Shown: one piece after another, positions 43,676 through 54,679 of the stretch
Position numbering within the stretch: position 1 is the first letter of the stretch
How the letters are laid out: each line of letters opens with the position of its first letter
Assembly (NCBI GenBank): GCA_038363925.1
Contig: JAQQWL010000018.1
Location: 620,001-684,000, forward strand
Direction of reading: 5' to 3'
From: Apiospora phragmitis
Taxonomy: Eukaryota; Ascomycota; Sordariomycetes; Amphisphaeriales; Apiosporaceae
Length of the DNA: 64,000 bases
The notes under the pieces: generated by a model
What the model saw: the letters and a program-made list of their open reading frames with translations, nothing else
Told to the model about the DNA's origin: nothing
Database searches by the model: none
Translations under genes and position numbers: made by a program

Positions 43676-45682
43676 CCAAGAAAGGTATCCAAGGAAAATT
43701 TCCCTTGACCGAGAAGCAGACTTTTGCCGACTTGTACATCGACACAATTGCTAGGAGCAGCAAGACGACCAAATTCCTTTACGACTACCTGCGTAGTGAT
43801 CGGGAGGCTGCGAAGAGTAACGCTATGGTCTGTCTGTTGGTCAACGTTGATCGTGTGAATACCATATTGAACTATAAGTTGCTTACCGCCTTTTGTATTC
43901 TACTTGTCCCATACCGTCGACTTCTTATACTAACCTCTATCTGCGACTAGTCTCCCCTGAGATGCAAGCCCAGTTTCGTACCTACCATGCCATCCCCTCT
44001 CTCCAAGCCTATCAAGACGTCACGGCATCCAAACAGCTGCAAGATTCCCCTCGCCTGAAAAAAATCCTGAAGGGCGCTGCTGAAGACCGACTCGAGCCTC
44101 GCAATCTCCATAACTTTAAAGATCTTAGTCTTCCGCGAACGAACCCGGTTAACTTGATCTTTCTCATTTATTAATAGGCACTACACATTGCCGAACTGCA
44201 CTTCCCGAATAATGGCCAGTTCCGCGACCTAGTTATGAAGAATACATTTATTAGTACATCTCGTGCTAACGCTTTCCTGTGGCTCATATGGTTCTTGTTG
44301 GAACAGCAGGAACTAAGGTTTTCTATAATACTCCAAAAGGGGTGCCACGTGCCTGCACGCACGAACCCCTTTCTGTTTCATTAAGAGGGGCATACGATGC
44401 CCCTCGCAGCTAGCAGAGAAGATAGACATGAACAACATGAATACAGCAATATAACCCCGATTAAACCCGGAACCAGTACGTACGTACGAAAGCCTATTCA
44501 ACAGTTCTACCTGGAATCGGATTTTATAGAAAGATGGATGTGACGAGAACCCCTTTGGTGCTGGTGTGATTTACGACTCAGATCTATTAAACCAAGGGGT
44601 CCCTAAGTTGCATCCCATGGCACCTGAAGAGGAAGACCAGGAGAACATTGACCCTCAAACAGAGATCGACTTTGGCCGCGAGAAACAAGCCCATCGAGCC
44701 AATATCATCGCCGCCGATGCTCAGTATGCCCAAGATCACCAACCAAGCAAACTTGCTGTAGCAAGAGGCAAGCTGCTTGGCGATGATGGGACTTCTGCCG
44801 CGATACTACCACGGATCAGACCCAAATCACGAATCCGACCTTGATAGTACGAGATCGGCTCCGCTCCCCAGGGCCCTCGCTCGTCTGGCCGGCGCCAGCA
44901 GGCGAGGAGTGGGATCTCTTAATTACCAGATTTTCGAAGCTTCCTCTCCCGCCGGGCCTGGATCTGGAGCACTCGACAGTGTAGTGCCCCGCAAGCCCCG
45001 GCTGCCTACTGCCCACCAGCTTGCCGTGGAGCACAATCGGAACAAGCGTGTCGAGTACATCCTAGACCGAGGACTACGGAAGGCCCAACACAAGGCCCGT
45101 AAATCGCGGCGGTAGGAGGGTGCTATCATTCGCGCAATACACCGCCTCGATACCATGCAGGATCCTTTTGTTGATAACGATGAGGAAGAGTTCAGATATG
45201 CTCTGGACAAATCCATACCCTCCCGTGGCCGGGGGTTCGGAAGTCTTTGCCAGCTGACATCGGAGACGGATGACTTTGGTGAGGAGTTCGTGGCCCACGT
45301 TTCGGCTTTCCAGCGCTCAGGACGGCGTCTTTCGCGCTGGGAGGCCCCCGAGTACTCCACCCGGGGTGCCGTGCGCCCCTTCCGGGTGCAGCGCGCGCAC
45401 AACGGCTCCACGCCGGACATGAACGGAGACTACCCCGAAGGCAGCGAGAGGGCAGAATTCGGCGAGAAAGGAGGAAAGTCGCGCACGAATGGCACGGCCA
45501 ATTTCGATGTCACTATGGAAGATGCCGAGGATCTTGACGACATGGATAAGGAACTTCTCGGCCTAGCTAGTGGCGCCGAGGAGGGCGATGGCGGTAAGGA
45601 CGATGACGACGATGAAGAACTCGACGACGTGGATAAGACTTTGCTGGGTCTGGCAGATGACGACTCGGACTCCGAATGCTAG
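43676..45682 (+). pseudogene. ies1: INO80-complex Ies1-like subunit gene, heavily decayed
   Basis: Segments in order match fungal Ies1: QTFADLYIDTIARSSKTTKF, SNAMVCLLVNVDRVNTILN, SPEMQAQFRTYHAIPSLQAY, LPRTNPVNLIFLIY, LHIAELHF, RDLVMKNTFISTSRANAFLW, YLESDF, NPFGAG, LPTAHQLAVEHNRNKRVEYI, FGSLCQLTSETDDFGEEFVA and the acidic tail ELDDVDKTLLGLADDDSDSE. Ies1 is an accessory subunit of the INO80 nucleosome remodeller in the nucleus. Breaks: the N-terminal exon is missing or unrecognisable; the intron 43874-43950 keeps its branch site and acceptor, but its donor reads ATAAGT instead of GTAAGT; TAA TAG at 44172-44177; a solo LTR at 44296-44503; TGA plus a frameshift near 44535; another frameshift near 44840; TAG at 45113-45115. 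The 3' part remains open for 175 codons. A cell presumably needs a working copy elsewhere. Confidence 0.85.
44296..44503. mobile_element. Solo LTR, copia-like ends (208 bp), in the Ies1-like gene
   Basis: Begins TGTTGGAACAG and ends TATTCAACA, so the termini are TGTTG...CAACA, typical of Ty1/copia LTRs. Perfect 5-bp duplications GTTCT flank it (44291-44295 and 44504-44508). Removing the element and one duplication rejoins the codons for WLIWF and YLESDF, exactly as in Ies1 relatives. This is independent proof of insertion into a once-continuous exon. Confidence 0.9.
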
Positions 45683-45748
45683 TGCCTGTGGCAAACGCGG
45701 TCTATGGGTTCTTTCGCTTTGCCTGTTCTCTGCAAGTCATGTTTTGAC

Positions 45749-47744
45749 TTACGCGTCGTATGCCGAGCCGAGAAGATCAATCAAATCGCGAAGATAATTT
45801 GAGGCAGGCGGATTGGGAACCTCCAGCATACTGAGCATAGCAGCACTGATTGATCGTATCAGCGCCTCCGCCGCTGAAAAAGACATCAGGTTTCTTTTCG
45901 TTCGTAATATGTCAAGGATGCGCGAGGCCGACAACAGTTGGGTGTATGCTTGGGCCGCTAGCGGGTCGAGCTCACTGCATGACTTGAGCACTCTGATGCA
46001 ATCCGTGGCACCCATTCTCTGTTTTACCCCGACATCGTTTCCGTGGGAAAGTTCCTGAATACGATGGTGCAATAGGATAGAGCATGACATGGAGGCATGA
46101 GTGCTTCAATAATCTATAATTAGCGCCAATTGTATCACTGATAAAGAGGGGTCTTATACCTGCTTAGCCAACAGCGCTCGGGCACTTCTCCGTTATCCAG
46201 TTGGAGACGGAGTGTTCTGGCAGAAGCCTCTGCTGCAGTCACAGCATCTTGTTTAAACTTGAGTAATAAAGTCTCTTGCTCTGGAGAGCCTTGAGTGGTC
46301 CGGGCAGCTATTTGGCGGTAGCATAACATCATACCACCGAGATAAAGCAGGTAAGTACGCCATATAGAAAGCCTAGTGCTCACATCGTGTTTGAACATGG
46401 TGTCAAACCTCACCTCCAAAGGTAGCGAATCATACCAAGCAATCAGCTCATCTTGGATCGTTTGCAAAGAGTGTGCTGAGAGCTCCTTGGATGCTCGTAG
46501 TGTGTGCCGTGCTCGTGCATTAAGCAAGGAAACCGTGGCCATTTTATTCTGCACTCCTGTGAGGTGTTCACATTAGTTAATTTACCATCTAAGAGCGCAA
46601 CTTACTGTCTTCTAAATTTGTCGATAGATTATTTTCGAGCTGCCTAGGCTCTGTGTCGCTCAGCCACTTCCACAGTGCTGTTCCCCTTTTATCGCTAAGC
46701 CAGGTATATAACCAACTACTTTTTGTCAGCAGGTAATCCCAATGCTAAACCTGCTGCTCATTACCTCGACATAAATACTAATGCACGCCAAGGCCTGCGA
46801 AGCTCAGCCATCTCGGGGCTTTCATGGGCTAGTGCTGTTGTATGCTTCCTGTATAATTCAAGGCCTTTCTCTGGGGGTGTTCAAAACGTAGCATGCAGTT
46901 AGTTAAGTAAATTGGGCCATCCCCTGGGAAAATGTTAGCTTACCAGCATATCTAGCAGCCTCATATGGGTTACTCGTCATGTTATACAAACATAGCATCG
47001 CGAAGACTTTGATGCCGTCTGAGGGCTGGATGTCTCGGACCGATTCGAAATGATCTCGGGCGAGATCGTAGAATTTCCTTTGGGGCTGCAGTTGTTTGTC
47101 GACAACCTCGTGTCGGTACTGGGAGCCAACAGCAGCTACGGCCAACAAGCAGCAAGCGTCAGCCGTTTGCTTCCAGCTATCTTCGTCATAGCATTGGTGG
47201 ATATGTTTTTCAATTCTTTCCTTGCTGAAAACGTTGACTAGTTGGTCGCTGCTACTGAAGAAAGCGTCCACGAAGCAGGCTGTTTGTTTACGCGAAGCCA
47301 AAGCCTGAGGTCCAGAAACAGATACAGGAACGCACTCTGGTTCTGTCTGAGCGTGAAGTATCTCTGAGAGCGATTCAATCTTGCCGTCGCTACTTCGCCA
47401 TGCGTGCAGGAGTCGTTCAGCCTCTTTTTGAGGTAGATTCCTCAGTTTTTCCGTGAATGTCTTCAGTGTTTCCAGATTCTTTTCTTTCTCTTCCTTATCA
47501 TCGTTGTATACGCACTTTAGTATCTTTGATCGGCAATTGTTACACGTTGGTCGGTTTCCAGAACACTAGGCGTAACTCAGTTCGTGCCACAATATGGTAT
47601 GACGATTGTAATGCATTTATTCACCTTAGTCTTTCGTTCGCGACAGCGTTCACAGGCTTTGTTGACAAGTTTACGACTTTTTTGCCTACGCTGCTCGCCT
47701 CTAGGGGGCTGTATAAGTGCGGGTCTGATATGACGGAATTTCAT
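45749..47744 (-). CDS. Zn(II)2Cys6 fungal-specific transcription factor
   Basis: Six exons (47625-47744, 46944-47565, 46765-46870, 46606-46718, 46160-46556, 45749-46103) with introns of 59, 73, 46, 49 and 56 bp join without any frame break to 570 residues. The binuclear cluster is split by intron 1: KACERCRERKTK then CSGNRPTCNNCRSKILKC, giving C31-x2-C34-x6-C41-x6-C48-x2-C51-x6-C58. A short linker follows, then DAFFSSSDQLVNVFSKERIE, CCLLAVAAVGSQYRHEV and LARDHFESVRDIQPSDGIKV with FAMLCLYNMTSNPYEAARYA, the helical middle domain of this class. The C terminus is helical. It should be nuclear and bind CGG-type half-sites; targets are unknown. Its stop lies only 66 bp from the 3' end of the Ies1-like pseudogene on the other strand. 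Low GC and weak similarity to neighbours in style may mean it is a younger or lineage-specific gene. Confidence 0.9.
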
Positions 47745-47745
47745 T

Positions 47746-48774
47746 GAAAGATTTCGTTAAAAGAGATAAGATAAAAAGAATTCTCAGAATGCTCGAGGAT
47801 TATGCCGTAGTTCAATTAACTTTCAAGTCTAGAACTTGCCTTCTAGCATCCGGTTTGCAATATATAGAGAGGGTATGGCCTTTATATATTGTGGTAAAAC
47901 GAAACACAGAAGAAAAAGAAAAGCCATAAATGCCATCTCCATCACATTTGTCTGGTTTTAGAGGTTGGAAGAGCTACAAGCGGTAGAGAAGCTGGACATT
48001 GGTGGCCAGTCTTACAGCGCTGAAATATGTGACCCCTTTGTCCACTGTACCGAAGATCCTAGGCGTCACTATTGGTTCATGTTCCTCACTGTTTCGGCGG
48101 CGGAACGGCAATCTGCCAGGGTTTTCAGCTGGGAAGCTCGCGTATCTTGCTCATGGGCTACAGCTGTACGTAGTACCTCGTTTTCTCTTTCTGGCTACAT
48201 GGAACGACCATGGTCCCTCATATACCTGCAGCAGCTTGCATATAGCTTATGGACATTCTTGGATCATCTTTACTTGTCACATTTCCCTTGAAATGGACCT
48301 ATCAGATTTACCGTGGCTTGTATGTACTGTTCCCAACGGCTTCCATTGTGGAAGCTGCGAGGTAAAATGGAAGGATGTGGTGGTCTCTTTGTTTCACCAG
48401 CGGCTCTAAGCAATGGACGCCATAAGGGAGGGCGTATGCTCTGCATCCATCAAGACTATCACTAAATGAACCACGCATCTCCGAATGCAGGCAGGTGAGG
48501 TGATTTACGAGTACGTGGAACAAAAAAATGAAGTGCTTTTGGAATTCACGTCTCCCATTCGTGGCAGACATTGTAAGTACGTCGCGGTAAAGCGAAGCCA
48601 TTACTTTCTCTATTGTCGCCAGGGATATATGGTTTCTTGCGTAATTAATTACGGACATGCAACGATGTACCCGCGCCGACAAACGCCGTCTGTTATGATT
48701 CAACCCCATTCGGAACCGCCCGCCTCGCAATGCAGTGAATACAAAACCCTCAAGTCTGGCTGCGTGTAGAACGC
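47746..48774. other. Gap with ORFs on both strands, no supported gene
   Basis: It contains the promoter of the Zn(II)2Cys6 gene and the 3' flank of the DUF3295 gene. A 157-codon minus ORF (48308-48781) and a 136-codon plus ORF (47999-48409, TTG start) overlap other frames and show no known motif. Confidence 0.4.
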
Positions 48775-50665
48775 TCACCATCCCTGGGCGTGGTAGCCAC
48801 CAACGGCATCACGCTCCAGGTATTGGTTCCAACTTGTGGCGTTGGGCTCCTCCTGGGTCTCCTCGGTCTTGTTCATGTAAACCTTCTCAGGATATTGCTT
48901 GAGGTTGGCCACATCGTGGGAAGTGTGCCGCCTCTTGAGCACAGCGTTCGCCGTGGAGGTCTTTTGCTGACGCTCCCAGAGCAGCTGTCGGCGGAGCGAC
49001 TCTGTCAGCTCGTGGTGTAGCATGTTGCGTCTCGTAGTTCGCGGCGAAAGTGCCGACTGGCGTTGGCTGGCAGTGGCACTGGTCACGATAGGCTGGGCCG
49101 TGCTGCGAGGAATCTCCTTAATAGGCCTCAACGGGGTCCGGCGCATGCCACCCATCTCAAGGCCGCTATCATCGGAATCATTCGGCGAAGTAGCCTTCAC
49201 TGTGGGAATGTTCTGCATAGTGCGCGCCCGTTGCAGAGCCGAAGTCGATTGCGAAGCAATGGCGGCACCCAAGCCACCACGGGGGCGCTGCTCCTGGCCT
49301 CCAGCAAACATTAAGCTGAGGTTCGATCGATGAGAGGTCAGGTTGGGTTTGGACGGGACGCGCTTGAAAGTGACGGGGTCATCCATGCTCTCCTTGCCGG
49401 CCTCCTCAATGGAGTCCTCCCACTCCGAATCATCCTCGTCATCGTCGATAGCACTCTCGTCAATGTAGCTATCCGACTGCTCATCGCTATCTTGTGTTTG
49501 AATCGTGCGCATGCTAACCTGGTTGCTAAACGAGGTTTGCTTCTTCTGGGCATTCAGAAGAGAGTTGGGCCGAGCAGAGTGCATAGCGCTCTTCAAGTAT
49601 GGGCTTGGGTCCTCGGCAGACCCAGATGATGCGCCAAGCTGGAACATCTTAGCCTTCCCTTGAGGAGCAAGCGACTTATGTTGCATCAGGCTTTGCGGAG
49701 ATGACTCGTCACCCGAAGAGCCACCAAGGGCAAACTTGGCGGGTTGCTTCTTAAGCTGAACCGGGCGGTAGGCTGGGGCAGCTTGGGGTTCGGGGATCGC
49801 GTTGAGGGCGAGTTGCTTCATCGAATCCTGACTGCGAAGCTGCAGGGTGGGGATGGAGACTTGAGAAGGAGAGAAGCCACGGACGACAGTGGTGCGGCTC
49901 GAGGTACGCTCGCTAGTGCTGGAAGTAACGCCTGACGATGATACTGAAGCAGACATGACGGATTGTGCTTCCACAGATGAATGGCACATGGGCTCAGTGG
50001 CGGGTGTTGTTGGTGTGTCGGGTGTCTGTTGAACGTCCGGGGATGAATAGGCTGTCTGCGAGTCGTCCGACTCAGGCTCGAGGGACGGCGAGGACATCTC
50101 AGCTAGAGGTGCCAGGTTGGGTTCCTTATCTTGGATAATAGAGACAACCATCTTCTCCAAGTGGTCAGATGTGATGTGGCGCTCGCGGCCGCGACTGCGG
50201 TTGCTTGCGCTCGAGTCTTGTCGAAGAATTCTGGGTCGGGAAATCTCCATGGGCTCAGATTCGGAGCTGAACTCAATGGCCTCTTCGTATTCAGTAATAG
50301 AGTCCACGCTGCCGGACAATTGAGGAACTTCTGGTATCCGCAATTCCGGGATGTCCTTGGGTGCTGTGGTGGCGATGGGGGTGGATGTTGCCTGTCGAAG
50401 GTTGCTCTCAGTGGCGTCGCAGCAAAAGGTCTCGCGGTTCCAGAGTCTCCAGCCGAGGTTTTCTAACCTCCGGTCTTGCTCAACGGAGTCGGCGCATCTA
50501 GAAAAAACTACCGAGGGGTATTAGTGCCAAGCTGGGTTGTAACAGTCCTGAGTGGGCCAACGTACCTGTCCACATGTTGAAGAGGTTCTGAGCATTAGCA
50601 GTGTCGACCTTGTGGACGACGTTAGGGTCGACGGTCAGGACCAATCCTTCAGGTCTACCAGGCAT
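48775..50665 (-). CDS. DUF1752 (AreA GATA-like) / DUF3295 domain protein
   Basis: Exon 1 (50566-50665) encodes MPGRPEGLVLTVDPNVVHKV then NLFNMWT. A 58-bp intron (50508-50565, GTACGT...GGTAG) leads to VFSRCADSVEQDRRLENLGW and RLWNRETFCCDATES, which completes the DUF1752 region (the N-terminal GATA-AreA-like motif, WtvFskcad...RLENLsWRLWnRE). Exon 2 (48775-50507) continues through a long Ser/Thr/Pro-rich, acidic region (DDDEDDSEWEDSIEEAG) to a conserved C-terminal DUF3295 end: RNMLHHELTESLRRQLLWER then KRRHTSHDVANLKQYPEKVY and NATSWNQYLERDAVGGYHAQ. The joined protein has 610 residues and no frame break. Proteins with this pair are conserved in ascomycetes and are suspected nutrient or nitrogen regulators, but there is no GATA zinc finger here. 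The ATG at 50663-50665 fits the family's MPGR-GLVL start; an earlier in-frame ATG at 50746 is less likely. Confidence 0.92.
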
Positions 50666-50669
50666 GATG

Positions 50670-53335
50670 ACGCTGGATGCTTCCCAGCGAAAGAATTCGT
50701 GGGTGAAGTATAAGTGCAGCGGGAAGGTCGCAAATAGTCCCGGCAAGTAAATATCAATTGGCCAATGGAATGTTAAGAGCCAAAGAGTTGTAGAGCGTCA
50801 AAGGTGTAGAACGGTGCGTCCAATGTGTGGAAATGTGGGCAGTCTAGTGCAGGTATAGTGCCATGGCGAGACGCGCAGGTCCTGTCGATACTGACGTACG
50901 TTTTGCTAGGAGTCTGGGAACGATGGTTCGGGCATCCATGATGTGAGGGAGATCGGAAGGAAAGGAAGGGTTCGCAGGACAAGGGTGCCCCTAAGTGGGC
51001 GTTTACCGTGTGAAGTTGCAGTGACCTGAGGTATTTGGGTCACTTCCTAGGTGGTATCGTGCATGCAAGTCTAGGAGCGTCGACAGGGGTTGCGCCGGAA
51101 GACGAAAGCCGGTACGCTTTCGCAATCGCCAGGGCCGTCTGCGCGCTTCTTTCAGTGATAGCTACGTCCGACTGGAAATAGGATCAGATCGGTGCTCTAC
51201 AGTGCCATCATATGATGCCCATGCAAGCCTGAGGCGTTGGGAGGGGCATTTTCTACTGCAATAAGCCCCTGCCATGGTATACCCTCCGTGTAAGGGAGCC
51301 TATCATGCCACTTAGCTCCACACCCATGGCACCGGATGGGATCCTATACGTCAATGCAGAGGAACAGCCAAAGGAAGCTGCATGACCTGTCGGTTTTAGT
51401 CGCGATCACTTAAGGTGCTCCCAAGTAGGTGCTCCCAAGTGGCTACTGCAGTCGAGCCGTGTTGGCTAAATCCTTGCCACAAATGGCCGACGGCATACTT
51501 TCCTACCTGCAAGCTCCACACCTCCCGGAATTATGGCATAGCTTATGATAAGAGTGCTGAGATGCCGCAGTGCGCACGTTGCCTCGTATAAAGGACGCTA
51601 GAATTCACTCAACGCGCTTCCGAGAATGAACAGACAGGTGTATTACCGTTGGTGTGGAGCTTGCCCGTGACCGCCCATCTCGTGGCCGCGGATATCAGCG
51701 TTGGACTCAAGACGTTCGAAGCGCGGCCACCTTTGATATTGTAGCATACGACTAGACGATATCTCTATACACCTTGACCGAGCTGAGCTTATGTAATAAC
51801 CCTAGGCGATCAACCAGGACTCCCTATATCCGACATAACCGCCGCGGCACATAGGTAGGACGTTCTGGTAAGTTCATCTGCCTAACTTGACCAGGCTGTT
51901 TGATGGTCAAGTCCTTTGGATCTTTCAGCCTGTAGCATATAGCAAGCGAACGTTCTGTAGATTCGAGCTCAGCATTTAGAAGCTCACTGAAGCGACTGGA
52001 TTCGTCTAGGATACCGGCTGATGGCTGTGGGGCCGGGCCGAGCGGCGACGAGGGCGAGGGGATGCTGGTTTTAGATGAACATCCATGTTACGCAGCTCTT
52101 GTAACGGTAAGCTCGTGTCGGAGACAAGAGACTGGCTCAGAAGACGAGTGGTTCGAGGATGCCAACATTGAATAGTACGGTTTGAAAGAAATGGGAAGGG
52201 GTTAGCGGTGCGGCGCTGGGGTTCGTGATGAGCTTCCTTTCCAGGAAGCGGACCCTCTAGATATTACTCGCAAATCTATGTACAGGGAGGTTTCGAGGGC
52301 AGGAAGCGGAAAGTAGCTCCATTTAGGTCCAACGCCAGGTCGGCTAGATCCTCCTTAGCGTTCTCGCATCACGTCTCGACTCAGTACGGGTCAAATAGGG
52401 ATCAGCCGGGAGGTACCATGGGAAGTAGCGTGGAGGGACAATCAATTCAGGCAAGCTGTAGACAGCCCACAACGGCAATAGTATGTGACACTACGTATAA
52501 GGCCTCCACTAGACGTACTGTCCCGCGCGCACCGTTCGCCGAATCATATGCTCCCAAGGCGCTGGCTTGTGAGGCCGACAGTCTGTGCACAGCTCATCAC
52601 CCCTGTGTCGTGGTCAGCGTCGCACTGTAGTAGCGCAAGTCAGCCACTCACCTCAGCTCTCCGGTGGTGATGTTGGGTGGGCACACGCGGTGAGTGCGCT
52701 CGTAATGGGCGCACCAACGTTGCACGCGAAAGCGGAAATGGCCGCATGAGTACTCGACCTGGAAACGATCAGGTCCAGATCACCTAGCAAGGCTTCCGTC
52801 CTACCTGGGTGTAGTCGCACATGACGGGCAGGGACGAGATCGATCTGATACGCGAGATGTGAGAGTCAGGCAGCCAAAGGGTGCTGCATGGGAAGAGGCT
52901 GTGGTTACCTGAAAGGCGATCGGCCCGTATAAGTAGCCACGCAGCAAGGAGAACGGAACCAAGGGGCACGGCTCAGCTCTCCTGGGAGCGGCCGGACATC
53001 GCGATCGTCCCCTGGGTTGGTGCGCCAAGGAAGGACGTTGAAAATCGGCGCTAGTGGCACCCCACACACACTCGGGACGTAGCGTGGGGTGCATCGACAC
53101 ACTCGGCCCCTAAGTGGTCAGGTACCTGCCAGATCCGTGAGGGAACTGTGTGGGGGCATGCACGACCGGGGAACGGTGGGTCGCCAGGGGTCTCGATTTT
53201 GGGTGGGTCGTCTATGCAATACAACTCCCGATCGTGGGACTTAATTCGCGAGACAGCTTCCCCGATTACAACCGTGCTATGAGAACAGAAATCTATATAC
53301 AAGAAAGTGCCTTTTGGTCTTTTGGCGATTGCAAC
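50670..53335. other. Long gap without supported gene
   Basis: 2.6 kb with low ORF density. 50670-50990 should carry the promoter of the DUF3295 gene. The only ORFs above 60 codons (52420-53100) overlap on both strands with no motif. Short dispersed direct repeats such as GGTGCTCCCAAGT (twice at 51415-51440) were seen. Confidence 0.4.
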
Positions 53336-53339
53336 ACGC

Positions 53340-53778
53340 TTACATAAGGCACACTGAACATAAGACACTCTGAACATAATCCACAGTATTCTGGACCTGG
53401 CCACCCACAGTGATTTGTGAACTCCCCGTTTCCTTGTTTAAGGATGCTACGGGGCCACCGTCTTTCCAACGAACGAGGATATCCTGTCCTTTAGCCTCCA
53501 CTTGGTCGACAAATGTGATCATGAATTTGTAGCCCAGCGCGGCGATGTGTGGCTGTGAATTGTTAGATATGTTTATGTCGAACTAACGCGAGTGAGCAAC
53601 TTACCTGCTTCGGAAAGAACTCTCGCAGTTTATGACAATCTATGATGCCAATATGGATATCCTTGGCGGTTGTTTCAGGAACATCGTTGCCAAATGCTGT
53701 TCTCTCCGAACCGTCGGCTCCTTCGGGGGAAATACCGCCCACTAGTGTCACTCGAGATGTGTTGGAGGCCTGCGCCAT
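53340..53778 (-). CDS. Two-exon protein of unknown function (128 residues)
   Basis: Exon 1 (53605-53778) starts MAQASNTSRVTLVGGISPEG and ends KLREFFPKQ. A 52-bp intron (53553-53604) has GTAAGT, a CTAAC branch site and CACAG. Exon 2 continues PHIAALGYKFMITFVDQVEA and ILVRWKDGGPVASLNKETGS. Both exons are whole codons in phase 0. The product is soluble, without signal peptide or membrane span. The alternating hydrophobic pattern suggests beta strands, but I recognise no domain. It follows the membrane-protein gene on the same strand with 165 bp between, so it could be that gene's neighbour or its 3' exons if a further splice exists. Confidence 0.65.
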
Positions 53779-53942
53779 TTGCTAAATCAGGATCTCGTAG
53801 TCGCGCCCGCATCTCAGTACACGATTTCCGCACCCACAGCTTCACCCTGTGGGGGAACGCCAGCACTTGTAAAACCGCGAGGGGGAGATGCGGCAAGACG
53901 ATGATCTGGAAGATTAGACTTGATCTAGACCACGGGGGAATG

Positions 53943-54647
53943 TCATCTTACTCCAAGGAGCGGTTGCCAGCTCACCCGAAAGGATGCAAATGACAAGACC
54001 GAGCAGGCTTGCTGGACAGTGATCACAATAAACAAGTTTCGTAATCCCCTGCTCTTTGATTTGGTCTCTGGTGGCATCTTGTTAATTTGGAGAATGTAGT
54101 AGCTGGTCCATATAGCGACGCATATCCCACTCAGGATTGAGGGTATTAGAGTCAAGACCTTAGCACTGGTTTCGGAGGATTGATATGCACACACGACAGC
54201 TCCAACGAAGAAGCCCGCAGTAGCCATGTCAATGACACAAGCGGCGGGTATAAGAAGCCAACCCAAGGGAGCGTGCATCATACGGAGACATATACTCCGC
54301 TACAAAAGTTAGCAAGCATCCGTTGTTATAGGTACTAGGCAACGCACCGCAAAAGCGAGACTTTGCCATATCGTCGGCAAAAACACCAGCCAGTAGGCTT
54401 GTCGGTTGAGCCCAAAGATAAACAGAACAATGCTGGCTACACAAGTAGCCAGTGCTTCGATAAAACATAAGGAATTGAAGGTTTTGGGATATGCAGCAAA
54501 GACTGCCATCCCTCGAGGGACCGCCACTTCCGTGACAAGGAAAGCACAGGCAACGGACAGAAAAGTGAAGACAGCAGAAAGAAGGGTGAAAGCCATGACA
54601 ATCTCGGATACAAGTAGCGACACTTCCCACTCATCAGTGGACGCCAT
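53943..54647 (-). CDS. Polytopic membrane protein of unknown function
   Basis: Exon 1 (54348-54647) starts MASTDEWEVSLLVSEIVMAF. A 48-bp intron (54300-54347, GTGCGT...TTGTAG) leads in frame to RSICLRMMHAPLGWLLIPAA, giving 218 residues. Hydrophobic segments near residues 10-40, 55-80, 85-100, 110-135, 145-170 and 180-205 predict five or six spans (for example SLCFIEALATCVASIVLFIF and TLIPSILSGICVAIWTSYYI). An upstream in-frame ATG (54674) would add nine residues. The end is uncertain: FASFR|GTGAGC is a possible donor, with a CCCCACAG acceptor near 53850. The topology resembles small fungal integral membrane proteins near rhodopsin-like families, but no defining motif is present. Confidence 0.68.
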
Positions 54648-54679
54648 TGTAAGACAAACAGAGGAGACTGTCACATTGC

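Noticed and set aside
48308..48781. 157-codon minus ORF next to the DUF3295 gene
   Set aside because: It uses no clear start, overlaps a plus ORF of similar quality and shows no motif; the DUF3295 gene ends cleanly before it.
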